Positions 9,507 through 18,636 are shown, numbered from the stretch's first letter. The stretch: DNA of 64,000 bases from Pontibacter sp. E15-1 (GCF_022601975.1 NZ_JAKVIR010000009.1:62001-126000); one strand, 5' to 3'. Translations and numbers: made by a program. Notes: generated from the letters alone by a model not told the origin.

Positions 9507-10331
9507 TTACTTGATTGTGTAACGCACAGGCAGTGTGTAGCGCACAGGTACGGCTCTACCGTTCTGCTTGCCAGGAGTCCACTTTGGCATTGTTTTCACA
9601 ACACGCATTGCTTCTTCGTCAGTACCTCCTCCAAGTTTTTTGATTACCTGGATTTCAGATATCTCGCCTGTCTTGCTTACTACGAAAGACAAAACTACGA
9701 TACCCTCGATACCGGCACGCTGTGCTGCTGCAGGGTAGCGGATGTTCTTACCCAGATATTTAAGCATCTCTGTCTCTCCACCAGGGAAAGACGGCATCTG
9801 CTCTACATAGGTATAAGGTTTCTCCTCAACCACTTCTGCTACAACATTGCTCGTTCCGTCAAGGCCACTCAAATCAGGCGGGGCGTTCTTAACGCCTTCC
9901 ACAGTTTTTAATGCTGCCTCAGCTTCCTGAAGCTCCTCCACATCCGGAATCTCTTCCTCTTCCACAACCTCGTTGTCACGCTTTACAATCGGCGGGGTAT
10001 ACTTTACAGTAGCCTGCACGGGTGGCGGTGGCGGTGGAAGATCTGGTGGCGGCGGCGGTGGCGGCGGCGTGGCCTCATCAATTGGTGGTGGTGGCGCCAG
10101 GTCTACTTCGGTTATGATACGTTCAACCACCTGTTCCTCTTCTTCGCTTGCAAGCATGCGAGCTATCAGCGGAATGCTGATAAACAAAAGGAACAAAGCC
10201 GTGGCAATAATAGCGGCCTTTGTAATGTGGTTGTTGTACAGTCGGCGAAGTAGGTAGGCACCGTATGCTTTGTTTCGTCCTTCAAAGACGATGTCGTCAA
10301 GCGATGCTTTAGCTGCTAAGTTACTGTCCAT
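9507..10331 (-). CDS. tonB: TonB-family energy transducer
   Basis: TonB couples the proton-motive force harvested by ExbB/ExbD to outer-membrane transporters. The 274-aa protein has a cytoplasmic N-terminus, one membrane anchor at about residues 37-57 (KAAIIATALFLLFISIPLIA), a Pro-rich periplasmic linker (PPPPPPPPDLPPPPPPVQ), and a TonB_C domain over about 180-274 (FPGGETEMLKYLGKNIRYPA, VVSKTGEISEIQVIKKLGGG). The last residues repeat a short strand, VPVRYTLPVRYTIK. The start lies 3 bp from the exbD stop, so the genes are tightly coupled. The partner receptor genes are not in this window. Confidence 0.94.
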   Translation of the reverse strand: MDSNLAAKASLDDIVFEGRNKAYGAYLLRRLYNNHITKAAIIATALFLLFISIPLIARMLASEEEEQVVERIITEVDLAPPPPIDEATPPPPPPPPDLPPPPPPVQATVKYTPPIVKRDNEVVEEEEIPDVEELQEAEAALKTVEGVKNAPPDLSGLDGTSNVVAEVVEEKPYTYVEQMPSFPGGETEMLKYLGKNIRYPAAAQRAGIEGIVVLSFVVSKTGEISEIQVIKKLGGGTDEEAMRVVKTMPKWTPGKQNGRAVPVRYTLPVRYTIK

Positions 10332-10334
10332 GGT

Positions 10335-10862
10335 TTATTCTCCTAATTTTGATTCTACCAATTTTTTGTCGTTGTCGGCAATATCGACAAGCGCAAATTT
10401 CTTAGTATCAGTGATTTTTAACTCATCCAGTATGTCTACCACGTTCTTGTAGCGCGACTTCTCCATAGGCTTGATCATAACGGTCATCTTGTCATTGGAT
10501 TTCACCTTGGGTGATACCAATACCTTTCTGATGCCGTTTGCCGAGTAGTCCGTTTCTATCAGTTCCGGGTTTTCAGCAGGGTCGCCAAGTCCGAAATAAT
10601 AGTATAAGTGGTCGTCCTCGCCAAGGATTATCGTCATTGCATTACTTGCCTTCAGAGCAATCTGCTCTTCTTCAGTGTCAGGCTTCACAGGCATGTTAAT
10701 CTCCATGGTCTGTGGCTTGCTGAACGTAGTGGTAAGCATGAAGAACGTGAGCAGGAGGAAGGCTAAGTCTACCATTGGTGTCATGTCCAGGTGGACAGAC
10801 ATTTTTTTGGCTCTTTTTTTCCCTCCTTTACCGGAGTCAGCTTTTTCTTGGATTTCTGCCAT
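10335..10862 (-). CDS. exbD: ExbD/TolR-type biopolymer transport protein (second)
   Basis: ExbD forms the proton path with ExbB. A basic N-terminus (GKKRAKKMSVHLDMTPMVDLAFLLLTFFML) contains the transmembrane helix with the conserved proton-carrying Asp in MTPMVDLAF. The periplasmic domain follows, including MTVMIKPMEKSRYKNVVDIL. The 175-aa length is usual. It is 19 bp from the other exbD and 3 bp from tonB; paired, diverged exbD copies are the rule in Bacteroidota Ton operons. Confidence 0.93.
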   Translation of the reverse strand: MAEIQEKADSGKGGKKRAKKMSVHLDMTPMVDLAFLLLTFFMLTTTFSKPQTMEINMPVKPDTEEEQIALKASNAMTIILGEDDHLYYYFGLGDPAENPELIETDYSANGIRKVLVSPKVKSNDKMTVMIKPMEKSRYKNVVDILDELKITDTKKFALVDIADNDKKLVESKLGE

Positions 10863-10881
10863 CGTCTTATCTCCTTTTAAA

Positions 10882-11487
10882 TTATAAGTTGCTTGGCCTT
10901 GCCTCCATGTCCGTGATCAGGTTAAACCTGTTCACTTTCTTGTCCTGAAGGATTTGAATAACGCGCTGGATGGTTTTGTAACTCACATCATTGTCTCCTT
11001 TGATGGCAATTACAACCTGTGGGTTTGTCAGACGCGTCTGCAGCACCCAGTCACCCAGTTCGTTAGACGTAGAGTCAATCGGAATACCAGGCTGGTTTAC
11101 ATTCTTTCTGGAGTTGGGTTCCATCGCCAGGTAAGACTTCAGCTGGTTTACCGGCACGCCAAAGTTAGTAAGCAGCGTGAAGGTCTTTGTTTCTTCTTCG
11201 TTAAAGTTGACACCGTATTTGCCCGACATCTTGCTAAGTAACGCTTCCTTTGTTTGCTGACCATCCACCCCGAAAAACACCCGGTCGTTGTTGTCGACTG
11301 TAATGGTGATTACGTTGATTTCTGGCAGTTTTATCTCCGATACAGAAGAGGGGGTATCCACTACCACAGACTCTTCAGGAGCAAACTTTGTTGTTAGCAT
11401 AAAGAAAGTAACCAGCAAGAAGGCAAGGTCCACCATGGGCGTCATGTCCAGGGAAGGCTTTGTTCTTTTTACTTTTACTTTAGGCAT
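10882..11487 (-). CDS. exbD: ExbD/TolR-type biopolymer transport protein (first)
   Basis: The protein starts MPKVKVKRTKPSLDMTPMVD and has the single helix LAFLLVTFFMLTTKF with the conserved Asp in MTPMVD. The periplasmic domain includes VVIAIKGDNDVSYKTIQRVI, the ExbD hallmark. At 201 aa it is slightly longer than its partner downstream, with an insertion around the VPVNQLKSYLAMEPNSRKNV region. It lies 21 bp after exbB, within the same transcript. The two ExbD subunits may form a heteromeric stator, which is an inference. Confidence 0.93.
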   Translation of the reverse strand: MPKVKVKRTKPSLDMTPMVDLAFLLVTFFMLTTKFAPEESVVVDTPSSVSEIKLPEINVITITVDNNDRVFFGVDGQQTKEALLSKMSGKYGVNFNEEETKTFTLLTNFGVPVNQLKSYLAMEPNSRKNVNQPGIPIDSTSNELGDWVLQTRLTNPQVVIAIKGDNDVSYKTIQRVIQILQDKKVNRFNLITDMEARPSNL

Positions 11488-11508
11488 ATTCTTTCGTTAA
11501 GCGGTGAA

Positions 11509-12375
11509 CTATACAGTTTGGGTTTTCACAGGAGCAGTGTCATGCTGAGCCGCGAAAGTAGAGATGATGCTGAAACCGGCCTCATCAATGCTATACGTAA
11601 GCTCATCGATTTTGCTTGTGAAATAGTTGTACGCTACGATAGCCAGGGCAGAACCTGTAATACCGAGTGCCGTGTTAATCAAGGCCTCAGAGATACCGTT
11701 TGCCAGACCAACTGCATCCGGAGCACCACCTTGTGCAAGGGCCGCGAATGCCTTAATCATACCAAGTACTGTACCAATCAAACCTACCAGTGTAGAGATA
11801 GAGGCGATAGTAGAGATAATTACCAGGTTCTTCTCAAGCATAGGCAGTTCCAGCGAAGTTGATTCCTCAATTTCTTTCTGGATAGCGGCCACTTTCTCAG
11901 CTTTAAGAAGCTCCGGCTCGTTCAGCATCTCCTTGTACTTCAGCAAACCTGACTTCACCACGTTGGCCACAGAGCCTTTCTGCGCATCGCAGGCAGCAAT
12001 AGCGCCGTTGATGTCACGCTGGTTCAGTTTGGCAGAGATCGTTCTCACGAAACCAGCTACGCTTTTGTTCCCTTTGGCCTTGCTGATTGTCAGGGCACGC
12101 TCGATAGAGAAGATGAATACCATTAATACTAGAGACATCAGGATAGGTACTACCCAGCCTCCTTTGTATACAATGCCAAGGTAGTTGCCTGGAAGCGGAT
12201 GGCTGTTCGGGTCGTTGCCTTCGAAGTTGCCAGGGTTACCCAGTACATACATATAGATAAGCACACAAGCTATAATAGCAAGCGGAATAACAACGCTTGC
12301 GAAAATACTCCCTACAGGGCTGGCCTTTTTCTCTACATTAGCATTCTTGTTCACTACTGCAGTCTTTTTTTCCAT
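11509..12375 (-). CDS. exbB: ExbB/TolQ/MotA-type proton channel protein
   Basis: This 288-aa protein has three membrane segments: SIFASVVIPLAIIACVLIYM near residue 25, then VVPILMSLVLMVFIFSIERA, and the C-terminal pair around LVIISTIASISTLVGLIGTV and GISEALINTALGITGSALAI. The last carries the Gly/Thr-rich MotA/TolQ/ExbB signature (GLIGTVLGMIKAFAALAQGG). It is the first gene of the Ton operon and forms the ExbB pentamer around the ExbD dimer. The 523 bp upstream should carry its promoter, although no clear TAnnTTTG box is seen on this strand. Confidence 0.94.
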   Translation of the reverse strand: MEKKTAVVNKNANVEKKASPVGSIFASVVIPLAIIACVLIYMYVLGNPGNFEGNDPNSHPLPGNYLGIVYKGGWVVPILMSLVLMVFIFSIERALTISKAKGNKSVAGFVRTISAKLNQRDINGAIAACDAQKGSVANVVKSGLLKYKEMLNEPELLKAEKVAAIQKEIEESTSLELPMLEKNLVIISTIASISTLVGLIGTVLGMIKAFAALAQGGAPDAVGLANGISEALINTALGITGSALAIVAYNYFTSKIDELTYSIDEAGFSIISTFAAQHDTAPVKTQTV

Positions 12376-12898
12376 TTTCTTAAAAGTTTAAAGTTTAGCT
12401 GTTTGTGTTGTAATAAATTGTTTGGTAAATGTAAAATGTAATTCGTTTAGTTTTAGTTCTTTGTTGAATTCGCAATTTCTGTTTTTTCTCAAACTTTCAA
12501 ATCTGTCGTGGCCGGCATTTTATGAAAATATCTCATAGAGCCTCTTTGGCACCCTAATTTAAGCTTTTCTACTTTTAAATTCCTAATGTTAGCGTTGCTT
12601 CCGGCCAAAAAAGATGCTTGCAGGGAGCTGAATTAAAGTTTATACTTCAAACCAGAATGAAGGCACGCAAGACACTAACGGTACAAGCCTATTTGAGAGC
12701 AGTATCCAGAGCATGTATAAATTTAAGCTATAAATTGCTGATACATAGGCGGATAATGTTTTCAGGCTAACACCAGCGTCCCGGAAAAAGGTTGCATGTG
12801 CAGTAAACTTATTAAGCTAAAACGATTTTGTCTGTAACGGCTTCACAGAAAAAAGTGGGTTAAACATAGCAATTAATTCTAACAGATTGTATGCATGC
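12376..12898. other. 523-bp non-coding interval between exbB and mazG
   Basis: The stretch is AT-rich, with no plausible open frame, no tRNA-like T-loop and no strong hairpin. It must include the exbB promoter and the 3' flank of mazG. I see nothing further in it. Confidence 0.5.
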
Positions 12899-13708
12899 CT
12901 AACGATTTTTTGCCTTGTTCCAGTAAAAGTCCATCTCGTTCAGCGTCATGTCCTGTAGATTTTTACCGTCTTTCCCTGATTCTGTCTCCAGGAATTGAAA
13001 TCGGCTTATAAACTTTAGGTTGGTGCGCTCAAGTGCCTCTTCAGGGTTTATTCCAGCAAAACGCGCGAAATTAATCAGCGAGAACAGCAGGTCTCCAAAC
13101 TCGGCGTTTGCCTTCTCCTGATCGATAGTGGCCCCTTTCGGTACATTGAACTCAGCCTCAAACTCGCTTAGTTCCTCCTGCACTTTCTCCCATACCTGTG
13201 CTTTGTCGTCCCAGTCGAACCCCGCGCCGCGTGCCTTTTCCTGTATGCGCATCGCCTTTACCAGTGCCGGCAATGAGGAGGGTACGCCACCCAGCACAGA
13301 TTTGTTCCCTTCTTTCAGCTTCAGCCTTTCCCAGTTTTGCTTTACCTCCTCCTCTGTGTCGGCCTTGGTGTCTCCATATATATGTGGGTGCCTGAATACT
13401 AGCTTATCGCATTGCGCCTGCAGCACGTCTGCCAAATCAAAGGCATTTTGCTCGGAAGCTATCTTTGCGTAGAACACCAGGTGCAGCATCACATCCCCTA
13501 ATTCCTTTTTAATCTCAGGCATGTCTGCCTTCAGAATGGCGTCGGAGAGCTCATACGTCTCTTCAATAGTGAGATGGCGCAGACTTTCAAGGGTTTGCTT
13601 CCGGTCCCAGGGGCACTTCTCACGCAAATCATCCATCACATCCAGCAGCCGATTAAAAGCCTCTAGCTGCCTGCCGCGGGGGCTGTCGTCAAAATTCATG
13701 GTGCTCAT
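12899..13708 (-). CDS. mazG: Nucleoside triphosphate pyrophosphohydrolase MazG
   Basis: MazG hydrolyses (d)NTPs to NMP and pyrophosphate as a house-cleaning enzyme. Two tandem MazG helical domains are visible: CPWDRKQTLESLRHLTIEET with EETYELSDAI and KELGDVMLHLVFYA in the first, and GATIDQEKANAEFGDLLFSL with INFARFAG in the second. The linker includes the typical GVPSSLPALVKAMRIQEKA. The 269-aa length is standard. The ATG at 13699 may be the real start, since a -7 box at 13714-13721 would place the transcription start at about 13707. The gene is a single unit on the minus strand. Confidence 0.94.
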   Translation of the reverse strand: MSTMNFDDSPRGRQLEAFNRLLDVMDDLREKCPWDRKQTLESLRHLTIEETYELSDAILKADMPEIKKELGDVMLHLVFYAKIASEQNAFDLADVLQAQCDKLVFRHPHIYGDTKADTEEEVKQNWERLKLKEGNKSVLGGVPSSLPALVKAMRIQEKARGAGFDWDDKAQVWEKVQEELSEFEAEFNVPKGATIDQEKANAEFGDLLFSLINFARFAGINPEEALERTNLKFISRFQFLETESGKDGKNLQDMTLNEMDFYWNKAKNR

Positions 13709-13713
13709 AACAT

Positions 13714-13721
13714 CAAATATA
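13714..13721 (-). promoter_or_regulatory. -7 box of the mazG promoter
   Basis: The minus strand reads TATATTTG, matching the Bacteroidota TAnnTTTG consensus. It lies 5 bp upstream of the first ATG, implying a very short or absent leader. No TTG -33 element is seen at 17-23 bp. Confidence 0.5.
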
Positions 13722-14047
13722 CGAAAGTTTGCGAACAGCTTGCTATCATCCGCTGCTTCGTTTTGTCATTCTAAAGCAGGGAAAGATGCTAAGATGTATG
13801 TACAAAGCAGTTTAGTTTAAGCTGGAAATATAAATAAATTGCTCGAAATATGTATTTTAATATTGCCAATGCTTCGTTTTAAATAGCAAGTGTATATCGG
13901 ACGCTATAATTTATGGAGGTATAGATACGAGAATGCGTGAAAAAAGAGACCCGCTGGCAAGGTGCGAGGAGGAGAAGGCCAAAGGGAAACTTGCTGTACA
14001 AGGGAAGTATTCCGCAGTTAAAAATTCTTTTAGAATAACGAAATTAC

Positions 14048-14055
14048 TACTTTTG
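14048..14055 (+). promoter_or_regulatory. -7 box of the glmM promoter
   Basis: TACTTTTG fits TAnnTTTG and lies 21 bp before the GTG start of glmM. A -33 TTG is not evident at the usual distance. Confidence 0.55.
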
Positions 14056-14076
14056 CCTAAGTAAAAACCTTAACAA

Positions 14077-15468
14077 GTGGCTTTAATAAAATCAATCTCA
14101 GGAATACGTGGAACGATAGGCGGACAGGCAGGTGAAGGTCTCACGCCTGTCGACGTTGTTAAGTTCGCAGCAGCATACGGCACATGGGTGCAACAGACAA
14201 CCGGCATAAACACGATTGTTGTTGGCCGCGATGCCCGCATCTCTGGCGAAATGGTGAACAAACTGGTGTGCGCTACGCTGCAAGGCCTCGGCATCGACGT
14301 TATTGATGTTGGGCTGTCTACCACGCCCACCGTGGAAATGGCAGTTCCGGCCAAGAAAGCTGGCGGCGGGATCATCCTTACGGCCAGCCACAACCCAAAG
14401 CAGTGGAACGCGCTGAAGCTGCTGAACCAGAAGGGGGAGTTTATCTCGGACGAAGAAGGCAAACTGGTGCTGGACATTGCCGAAAAGGAAAGCTTTGTGT
14501 TTGCGCAGGTAACCAGCCTGGGTAAGTACCGGCAAACCGACACAGCCCTGAAAAAGCACATCCAGGCGATTCTGGCGCTGCCCTTGGTAGATGTTGAGGC
14601 CATCCGCGCCAAAAACTTCAGCGTTGTGGTGGATGCCGTAAACTCAAGCGGCGGTTTTGCCGTGCCGATGCTATTAGAGGCGCTTGGCGTGAAGAAGATA
14701 GAAAAGCTGTTCTGCGAGCCAGACGGCAACTTTGCCCATAACCCGGAGCCGCTGCCAGAGAACCTGCGCGAGATATCCAAAATTATGGAGAAGGGCAAGT
14801 TCGACCTGGGCATTGTGGTGGACCCGGATGTGGACCGCCTGGCGCTGGTAAACGAAGACGGCAGTATGTTTGGCGAGGAGTATACCTTGGTGGCGGTGGC
14901 CGACTATGTGCTGAAGCACCAGAAAGGCAATACCGTGTCGAACCTGTCCTCGACCAGGGCATTGCGCGACGTGACCGAGAAGGCCGGAGGCGAGTATGCC
15001 GCCGCTGCTGTGGGCGAGGTGAACGTGGTGAACATGATGAAAGCCAAGCAAGCGGTTATCGGTGGTGAGGGCAACGGGGGGATTATCTACCCTGAGCTGC
15101 ACTATGGTCGCGACGCCCTGGTTGGCATCGCCTTGTTTTTGACGCACCTGGCTAATTCCGGAACAAGTATGACGCGCCTGCGCTCCTCTTACCCGAATTA
15201 CTATATCTCAAAAAACAAGATCGAGCTAACCCCGGACGTGGACGTGGACCATGTGTTGCAGCAGGTGCAGGAGCGCTATGCCAAGCAGCCCGTTAACACC
15301 ATAGACGGGGTTAAGATAGAATTCGGCAAAGAGTGGGTACACCTGCGCAAATCCAACACAGAGCCCATTATCCGTATCTATGCCGAGTCAGACAGCAACG
15401 CGACGGCTGAGCACCTGGCCAATAAAATCATCGCCGACATTAAAGAGATCATCTCTGTAAAAGCATAA
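14077..15468 (+). CDS. glmM: Phosphoglucosamine mutase (alpha-D-phosphohexomutase family)
   Basis: The enzyme converts glucosamine-6-phosphate to glucosamine-1-phosphate for UDP-GlcNAc synthesis. The phosphoserine loop is TASHNPKQWNALK with catalytic Ser104. The Mg loop is VVDPDVDRLALV, the sugar loop is around VIGGEGNGGIIYPE, and the C-terminal phosphate loop is RKSNTEPIIRIYAES. At 463 aa it has the family length. The GTG at 14077 is the only start that keeps the N-terminal strand LIKSISGIRGTIGG. Phosphomannomutase or phosphoglucomutase activity cannot be fully excluded from sequence, but GlmM is the usual Bacteroidota assignment. The gene is followed by its own terminator. Confidence 0.88.
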   Translation: MALIKSISGIRGTIGGQAGEGLTPVDVVKFAAAYGTWVQQTTGINTIVVGRDARISGEMVNKLVCATLQGLGIDVIDVGLSTTPTVEMAVPAKKAGGGIILTASHNPKQWNALKLLNQKGEFISDEEGKLVLDIAEKESFVFAQVTSLGKYRQTDTALKKHIQAILALPLVDVEAIRAKNFSVVVDAVNSSGGFAVPMLLEALGVKKIEKLFCEPDGNFAHNPEPLPENLREISKIMEKGKFDLGIVVDPDVDRLALVNEDGSMFGEEYTLVAVADYVLKHQKGNTVSNLSSTRALRDVTEKAGGEYAAAAVGEVNVVNMMKAKQAVIGGEGNGGIIYPELHYGRDALVGIALFLTHLANSGTSMTRLRSSYPNYYISKNKIELTPDVDVDHVLQQVQERYAKQPVNTIDGVKIEFGKEWVHLRKSNTEPIIRIYAESDSNATAEHLANKIIADIKEIISVKA

Positions 15469-15512
15469 GGGATCCTATGTGTTGTTGCCATACATAACTA
15501 TTGCAGCTCTAC

Positions 15513-15564
15513 AAGTTGCGCCAGCGGACACAGGTGATTCCTGCCCTTGGCGCAACTTTTTTTT
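15513..15564 (+). terminator. glmM terminator
   Basis: Arms AAGTTGCGCCA (15513-15523) and TGGCGCAACTT (15548-15558) form an 11-bp stem followed by an unbroken T-run to 15564. Confidence 0.9.
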
Positions 15565-15614
15565 ATACTCCTGCAGTTCTGTAAGGAGTGAGTCAGAATA
15601 CTAAGCTTAATTAT

Positions 15615-16754
15615 ATGCGTGTTTATTTAGATAATGCCGCCACCACGCCGCTCGACAAGGAGGTCTTTGACGCGATGGCCCCATTCATGCTGGAGCATTA
15701 TGGCAATCCTTCTTCTATCCACTCGCACGGGCGCGAGGTGAGGGCGGCGATTGAGAAAGCGCGACGAACGGTGGCCACGCTGCTGAACACATCCCCGGCA
15801 GAGATTTTCTTTACCTCAGGGGGCACCGAGGCCGATAACATGGCCCTTGTCTGTACCTGCCACTCGTTGGGTATAAAGCGCGCCATTACCTCTAAACTGG
15901 AGCACCACGCCGTGCTGCACACGATGGAACTGCTGGAGAAACAGGGAGTAGAGGTGCTGTATCTGCGCCACGACGAGCGCGGCAACCTGGACCTGGACCA
16001 CCTCGATGAGCTGCTGGCCGGCCAGCCGCAAACGCTGGTGTCGGTGATGCACGCCAACAACGAGATCGGTAACCTGAACGATGTGGAGGGAATCGGGCGC
16101 ATCTGCAAAACGCACAATGCCATTTTCCACTCGGATACCGTGCAGACGATGGGCCACTACAAGCATGACCTGCAAACGCTGGGCGCTAACTTTATTGTAG
16201 GCTCCGCGCACAAGTTCCACGGGCCGAAAGGTGTCGGGTTCCTGTACTGCGATGCGGGCGTGAAGATACAGCCGCTGATACAGGGCGGGGCGCAGGAGCG
16301 CAACATGCGCGGCGGCACCGAAAACGTATACGGCATCATCGGTCTGGCCAAAGCCATGGAGATTGCCTACCGCGACATGGAGGAGCATACCCGCCATATA
16401 CAGGGCCTGAAAGACAGGATGATCAGCAAGCTGAAGGAGCAGATGGACGACATTAGCTTTAACGGCATGTCGGAGTTTGGCGACAGAAGCCTTTATACCG
16501 TGCTGAACACCAGTTTGCCAGCCTCTGACATCAACGAGATGCTGCTCTTCAGCATGGATATAAATAAAGTGTCTGTATCGGGCGGCAGCGCCTGCAGCAG
16601 CGGGGCCAACACTGGTTCGCATGTGCTGCGTGCGCTGGGCTGCGATCCGGAGCGGGGGTCTGTGCGTTTCTCGTTCAGCAAATACAACACTCCCGAAGAA
16701 ATTGACTTTGCCGCCGAGACACTGGCGAAGCTATATAAAAATGTGCCAGCCTGA
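15615..16754 (+). CDS. Cysteine desulfurase (NifS/IscS class)
   Basis: This PLP enzyme takes sulfur from L-cysteine for Fe-S clusters and thiolation. The N-terminus MRVYLDNAATTPLDKEV is the family start, which favours the ATG at 15615 over an in-frame GTG at 15588. The PLP lysine is in SAHKFHGPKGVGFLY (Lys200), and the catalytic cysteine is in VSGGSACSSGA (Cys327) on a longer IscS/NifS-type loop. PLP-contact residues appear in HANNEIGNLND and FHSDTVQTMGH. No iscU or sufE gene is adjacent, so its acceptor is unknown. The 379-aa length is normal. Confidence 0.93.
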   Translation: MRVYLDNAATTPLDKEVFDAMAPFMLEHYGNPSSIHSHGREVRAAIEKARRTVATLLNTSPAEIFFTSGGTEADNMALVCTCHSLGIKRAITSKLEHHAVLHTMELLEKQGVEVLYLRHDERGNLDLDHLDELLAGQPQTLVSVMHANNEIGNLNDVEGIGRICKTHNAIFHSDTVQTMGHYKHDLQTLGANFIVGSAHKFHGPKGVGFLYCDAGVKIQPLIQGGAQERNMRGGTENVYGIIGLAKAMEIAYRDMEEHTRHIQGLKDRMISKLKEQMDDISFNGMSEFGDRSLYTVLNTSLPASDINEMLLFSMDINKVSVSGGSACSSGANTGSHVLRALGCDPERGSVRFSFSKYNTPEEIDFAAETLAKLYKNVPA

Positions 16755-16775
16755 TCAGTTAGTCGCATGTAGCAG

Positions 16776-16806
16776 AAAGGCTTCAGCAGCAATATTGAAG
16801 CCTTTT
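16776..16806 (+). terminator. Terminator downstream of the cysteine desulfurase
   Basis: Arms AAAGGCTTCA (16776-16785) and TGAAGCCTTT (16796-16805) are followed by a T-rich tract. Confidence 0.85.
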
Positions 16807-16840
16807 CTTTAGATCATGCTCATACCATATAAAATCATAC

Positions 16841-17422
16841 ATGGAAAGTATAGCCGTATTCTGCGGAGCCAACGAAGGACAGGGCGAAGCATATAAAAAA
16901 TCAGCCGCTGCCTTGGGTAGTTTGATGGCCGCCCAAAACGTAGTCCTTGTGTTTGGGGGTGGGAAAGTAGGCCTGATGGGCACCATTGCCGATGCCGTGC
17001 TGGCCGGCGGCGGCAATGCCGTTGGTGTGATTCCGCAGAGCCTGGTGGCCAGGGAAGTGGCGCATACCGGCCTGACAGAGCAGCACGTGGTGGAGACCAT
17101 GCACGAGCGCAAAGCCCTGATGGCGACGCGTGCGGATGCCTTCGTGGCCATGCCCGGCGGCTTCGGCACCCTGGACGAAATCAATGAGATTATCACGTGG
17201 AACCAGCTCGGCATTATCCGGAAGCCAGTGGCGTTTTATAACGTGAATGGCTACTTCAACCACTTTCTCCAGATGATCAACCACGGTGTGGCCGAGGGAT
17301 TTATCAAGCCCGCATACCGCGACAGCCTGATTGTGGAGGAAGACCCCGAGAAACTGCTGAAAAAACTATCCAGTGCAGTTGCCGCCATGACTGACACGGG
17401 CGTGGATTTTGACAGAATCTAA
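16841..17422 (+). CDS. LOG-family protein (nucleotide 5'-monophosphate phosphoribohydrolase type)
   Basis: The Rossmann-like fold carries the LOG/TIGR00730 signatures FGGGKVGLMGTIADAVLAGG, MHERKALMATRADAFVAMPG and PGGFGTLDEINEIITWNQLG. The Arg and Glu in the PGG-GT-DE region form the active site of family members that cut the N-glycosidic bond of cytokinin-type or other nucleoside monophosphates. The 193-aa length is typical. The bacterial role is uncertain, possibly nucleotide salvage or stress metabolism. The gene stands alone between two terminators. Confidence 0.92.
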   Translation: MESIAVFCGANEGQGEAYKKSAAALGSLMAAQNVVLVFGGGKVGLMGTIADAVLAGGGNAVGVIPQSLVAREVAHTGLTEQHVVETMHERKALMATRADAFVAMPGGFGTLDEINEIITWNQLGIIRKPVAFYNVNGYFNHFLQMINHGVAEGFIKPAYRDSLIVEEDPEKLLKKLSSAVAAMTDTGVDFDRI

Positions 17423-17545
17423 CCGGTTGCTGATTGTCCGTTTAAGGGTAAGTTTGAAAGAGTGGTAAGCCTATCAGTTAAGGGAGGCAGTTCATATCTA
17501 AAGCAACCGTAGCTGGCCGCCATTATACGTGCCAGAAGTAATTAT

Positions 17546-17590
17546 AAAAAAGAGACGTCCCAGTCATGTGAACCGGGGCGTCTCTTTTTT
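17546..17590. terminator. Bidirectional terminator between the LOG gene and hemH
   Basis: AAAAAAGAGACG on the left pairs with CGTCTCTTTTTT on the right, extended by CCC/GGG with one wobble. A- and T-runs on both sides suit convergent genes. Confidence 0.9.
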
Positions 17591-17607
17591 ATACCTTGTG
17601 ACAGGCT

Positions 17608-18636
17608 TTAATTATTCAGAATCATCTCTTTCACCGCGTCAACCCACATCGGTTCCGCGTTCAGGCTCTCTACTAGCTGCCACTTCTCGCCGCCAGCCTC
17701 CAGAAACATCTCCTTAAATTCGGAGCCAACCTCTATCGTTGTTTCCAGGCAGTCGGCTACGAACGCGGGGCTGTAGGCCAGCACCTTTTTTATACCCTTG
17801 GCCGGCAGTTCCTGCAAAATCACATCGGTATAAGGCTTCAGCCACGGGTCTTTGCCGAGTCTGGACTGGAAAGATACGGTATACTGGTCTTCGCGCAGGC
17901 CTAACTCAGCGGCCAACAACCGGGAGGTGGCAAAGCAGGAAGCGCGGTAGCAATACTTGTTGCGTTTGTTGTAAGTGTTGCAGCAAGCGCCCAACTGGCA
18001 GTAGCCGTTGTCGCTGCCTTTCAGGATATGGCGCTCGGGCACACCGTGGTAACTGAACACCACAAAGTCATAATCTTCTTTGGCCATGTGGCGTTTGCCC
18101 AGTTCCGCAAACGTCTTGATAAATCCCGGGTCGTCGCAGAAGCTGGAGATGAAGCTGATGCTCGGGATCACCCACCAGTCCTTCACAATCTCCATCACTT
18201 TGTCCTGCACCGAACCTGTGGAGGCGGAGGCATACTGCGGAAACAGCGGCAGCACGATAATGCGCTCCACGCTCTGCTCGCGCAGCTCCTCCAAAGCACT
18301 CTTGATGCTCGGGCTCTGGTAGCGCATCCCGAAGGCCACGTGGTAGCGGTCGCCTAAAGAGGCCTGCAGCTTTTGCTTCAGGTCGAGGCCGTGGTATAAA
18401 AGCGGGGAGCCGCGCTCGGTCCAAAGCTGCTTGTAGATCTTGGCCGACTTTGGCGCTCTGAACGGGGCAATGATGCCGTTGATCAGGGCGTAGCGCGCCG
18501 GCGCAGGTATGTCGATCACGCGCTTGTCCAGCAGGAACTCACGGAGGTATTTTCTTACGTCAGGTGTGTTTGGCGTGTCTGGGGTGCCTAGGTTCACCAG
18601 CAGCACACCGATTTTACCAGTAGCTTTTTTGCTCAT
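17608..18636 (-). CDS. hemH: Ferrochelatase
   Basis: HemH inserts Fe2+ into protoporphyrin IX in the last step of protohaem synthesis. The N-terminus KIGVLLVNLGTPDTPNTPDV and the active-site strand FVVFSYHGVPERHIL with the metal-binding His are present. The later YSPAFVADCLETTIEVGSE motif carries the second conserved acidic face. A Cys-rich insertion (GYCQLGACCNTYNKRNKYCY) lies between them; similar Cys-rich segments are seen in Bacteroidota relatives, and whether it binds a metal or cluster is unknown. The 342-aa length is normal. The other haem genes are not in this window. Confidence 0.94.
   Translation of the reverse strand: MSKKATGKIGVLLVNLGTPDTPNTPDVRKYLREFLLDKRVIDIPAPARYALINGIIAPFRAPKSAKIYKQLWTERGSPLLYHGLDLKQKLQASLGDRYHVAFGMRYQSPSIKSALEELREQSVERIIVLPLFPQYASASTGSVQDKVMEIVKDWWVIPSISFISSFCDDPGFIKTFAELGKRHMAKEDYDFVVFSYHGVPERHILKGSDNGYCQLGACCNTYNKRNKYCYRASCFATSRLLAAELGLREDQYTVSFQSRLGKDPWLKPYTDVILQELPAKGIKKVLAYSPAFVADCLETTIEVGSEFKEMFLEAGGEKWQLVESLNAEPMWVDAVKEMILNN

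Larger units (their letters stand above)
13709..14076. other. 368-bp divergent promoter interval between mazG and glmM
   Basis: It holds the mazG -7 box (minus strand, 13714-13721) and the glmM -7 box (plus strand, 14048-14055). The remaining AT-rich middle shows no open frame worth keeping. Confidence 0.5.

Noticed and set aside
9973..10257. A glycine-rich plus-strand frame opposite tonB
   Set aside because: It is the complement of the TonB Pro-rich linker.
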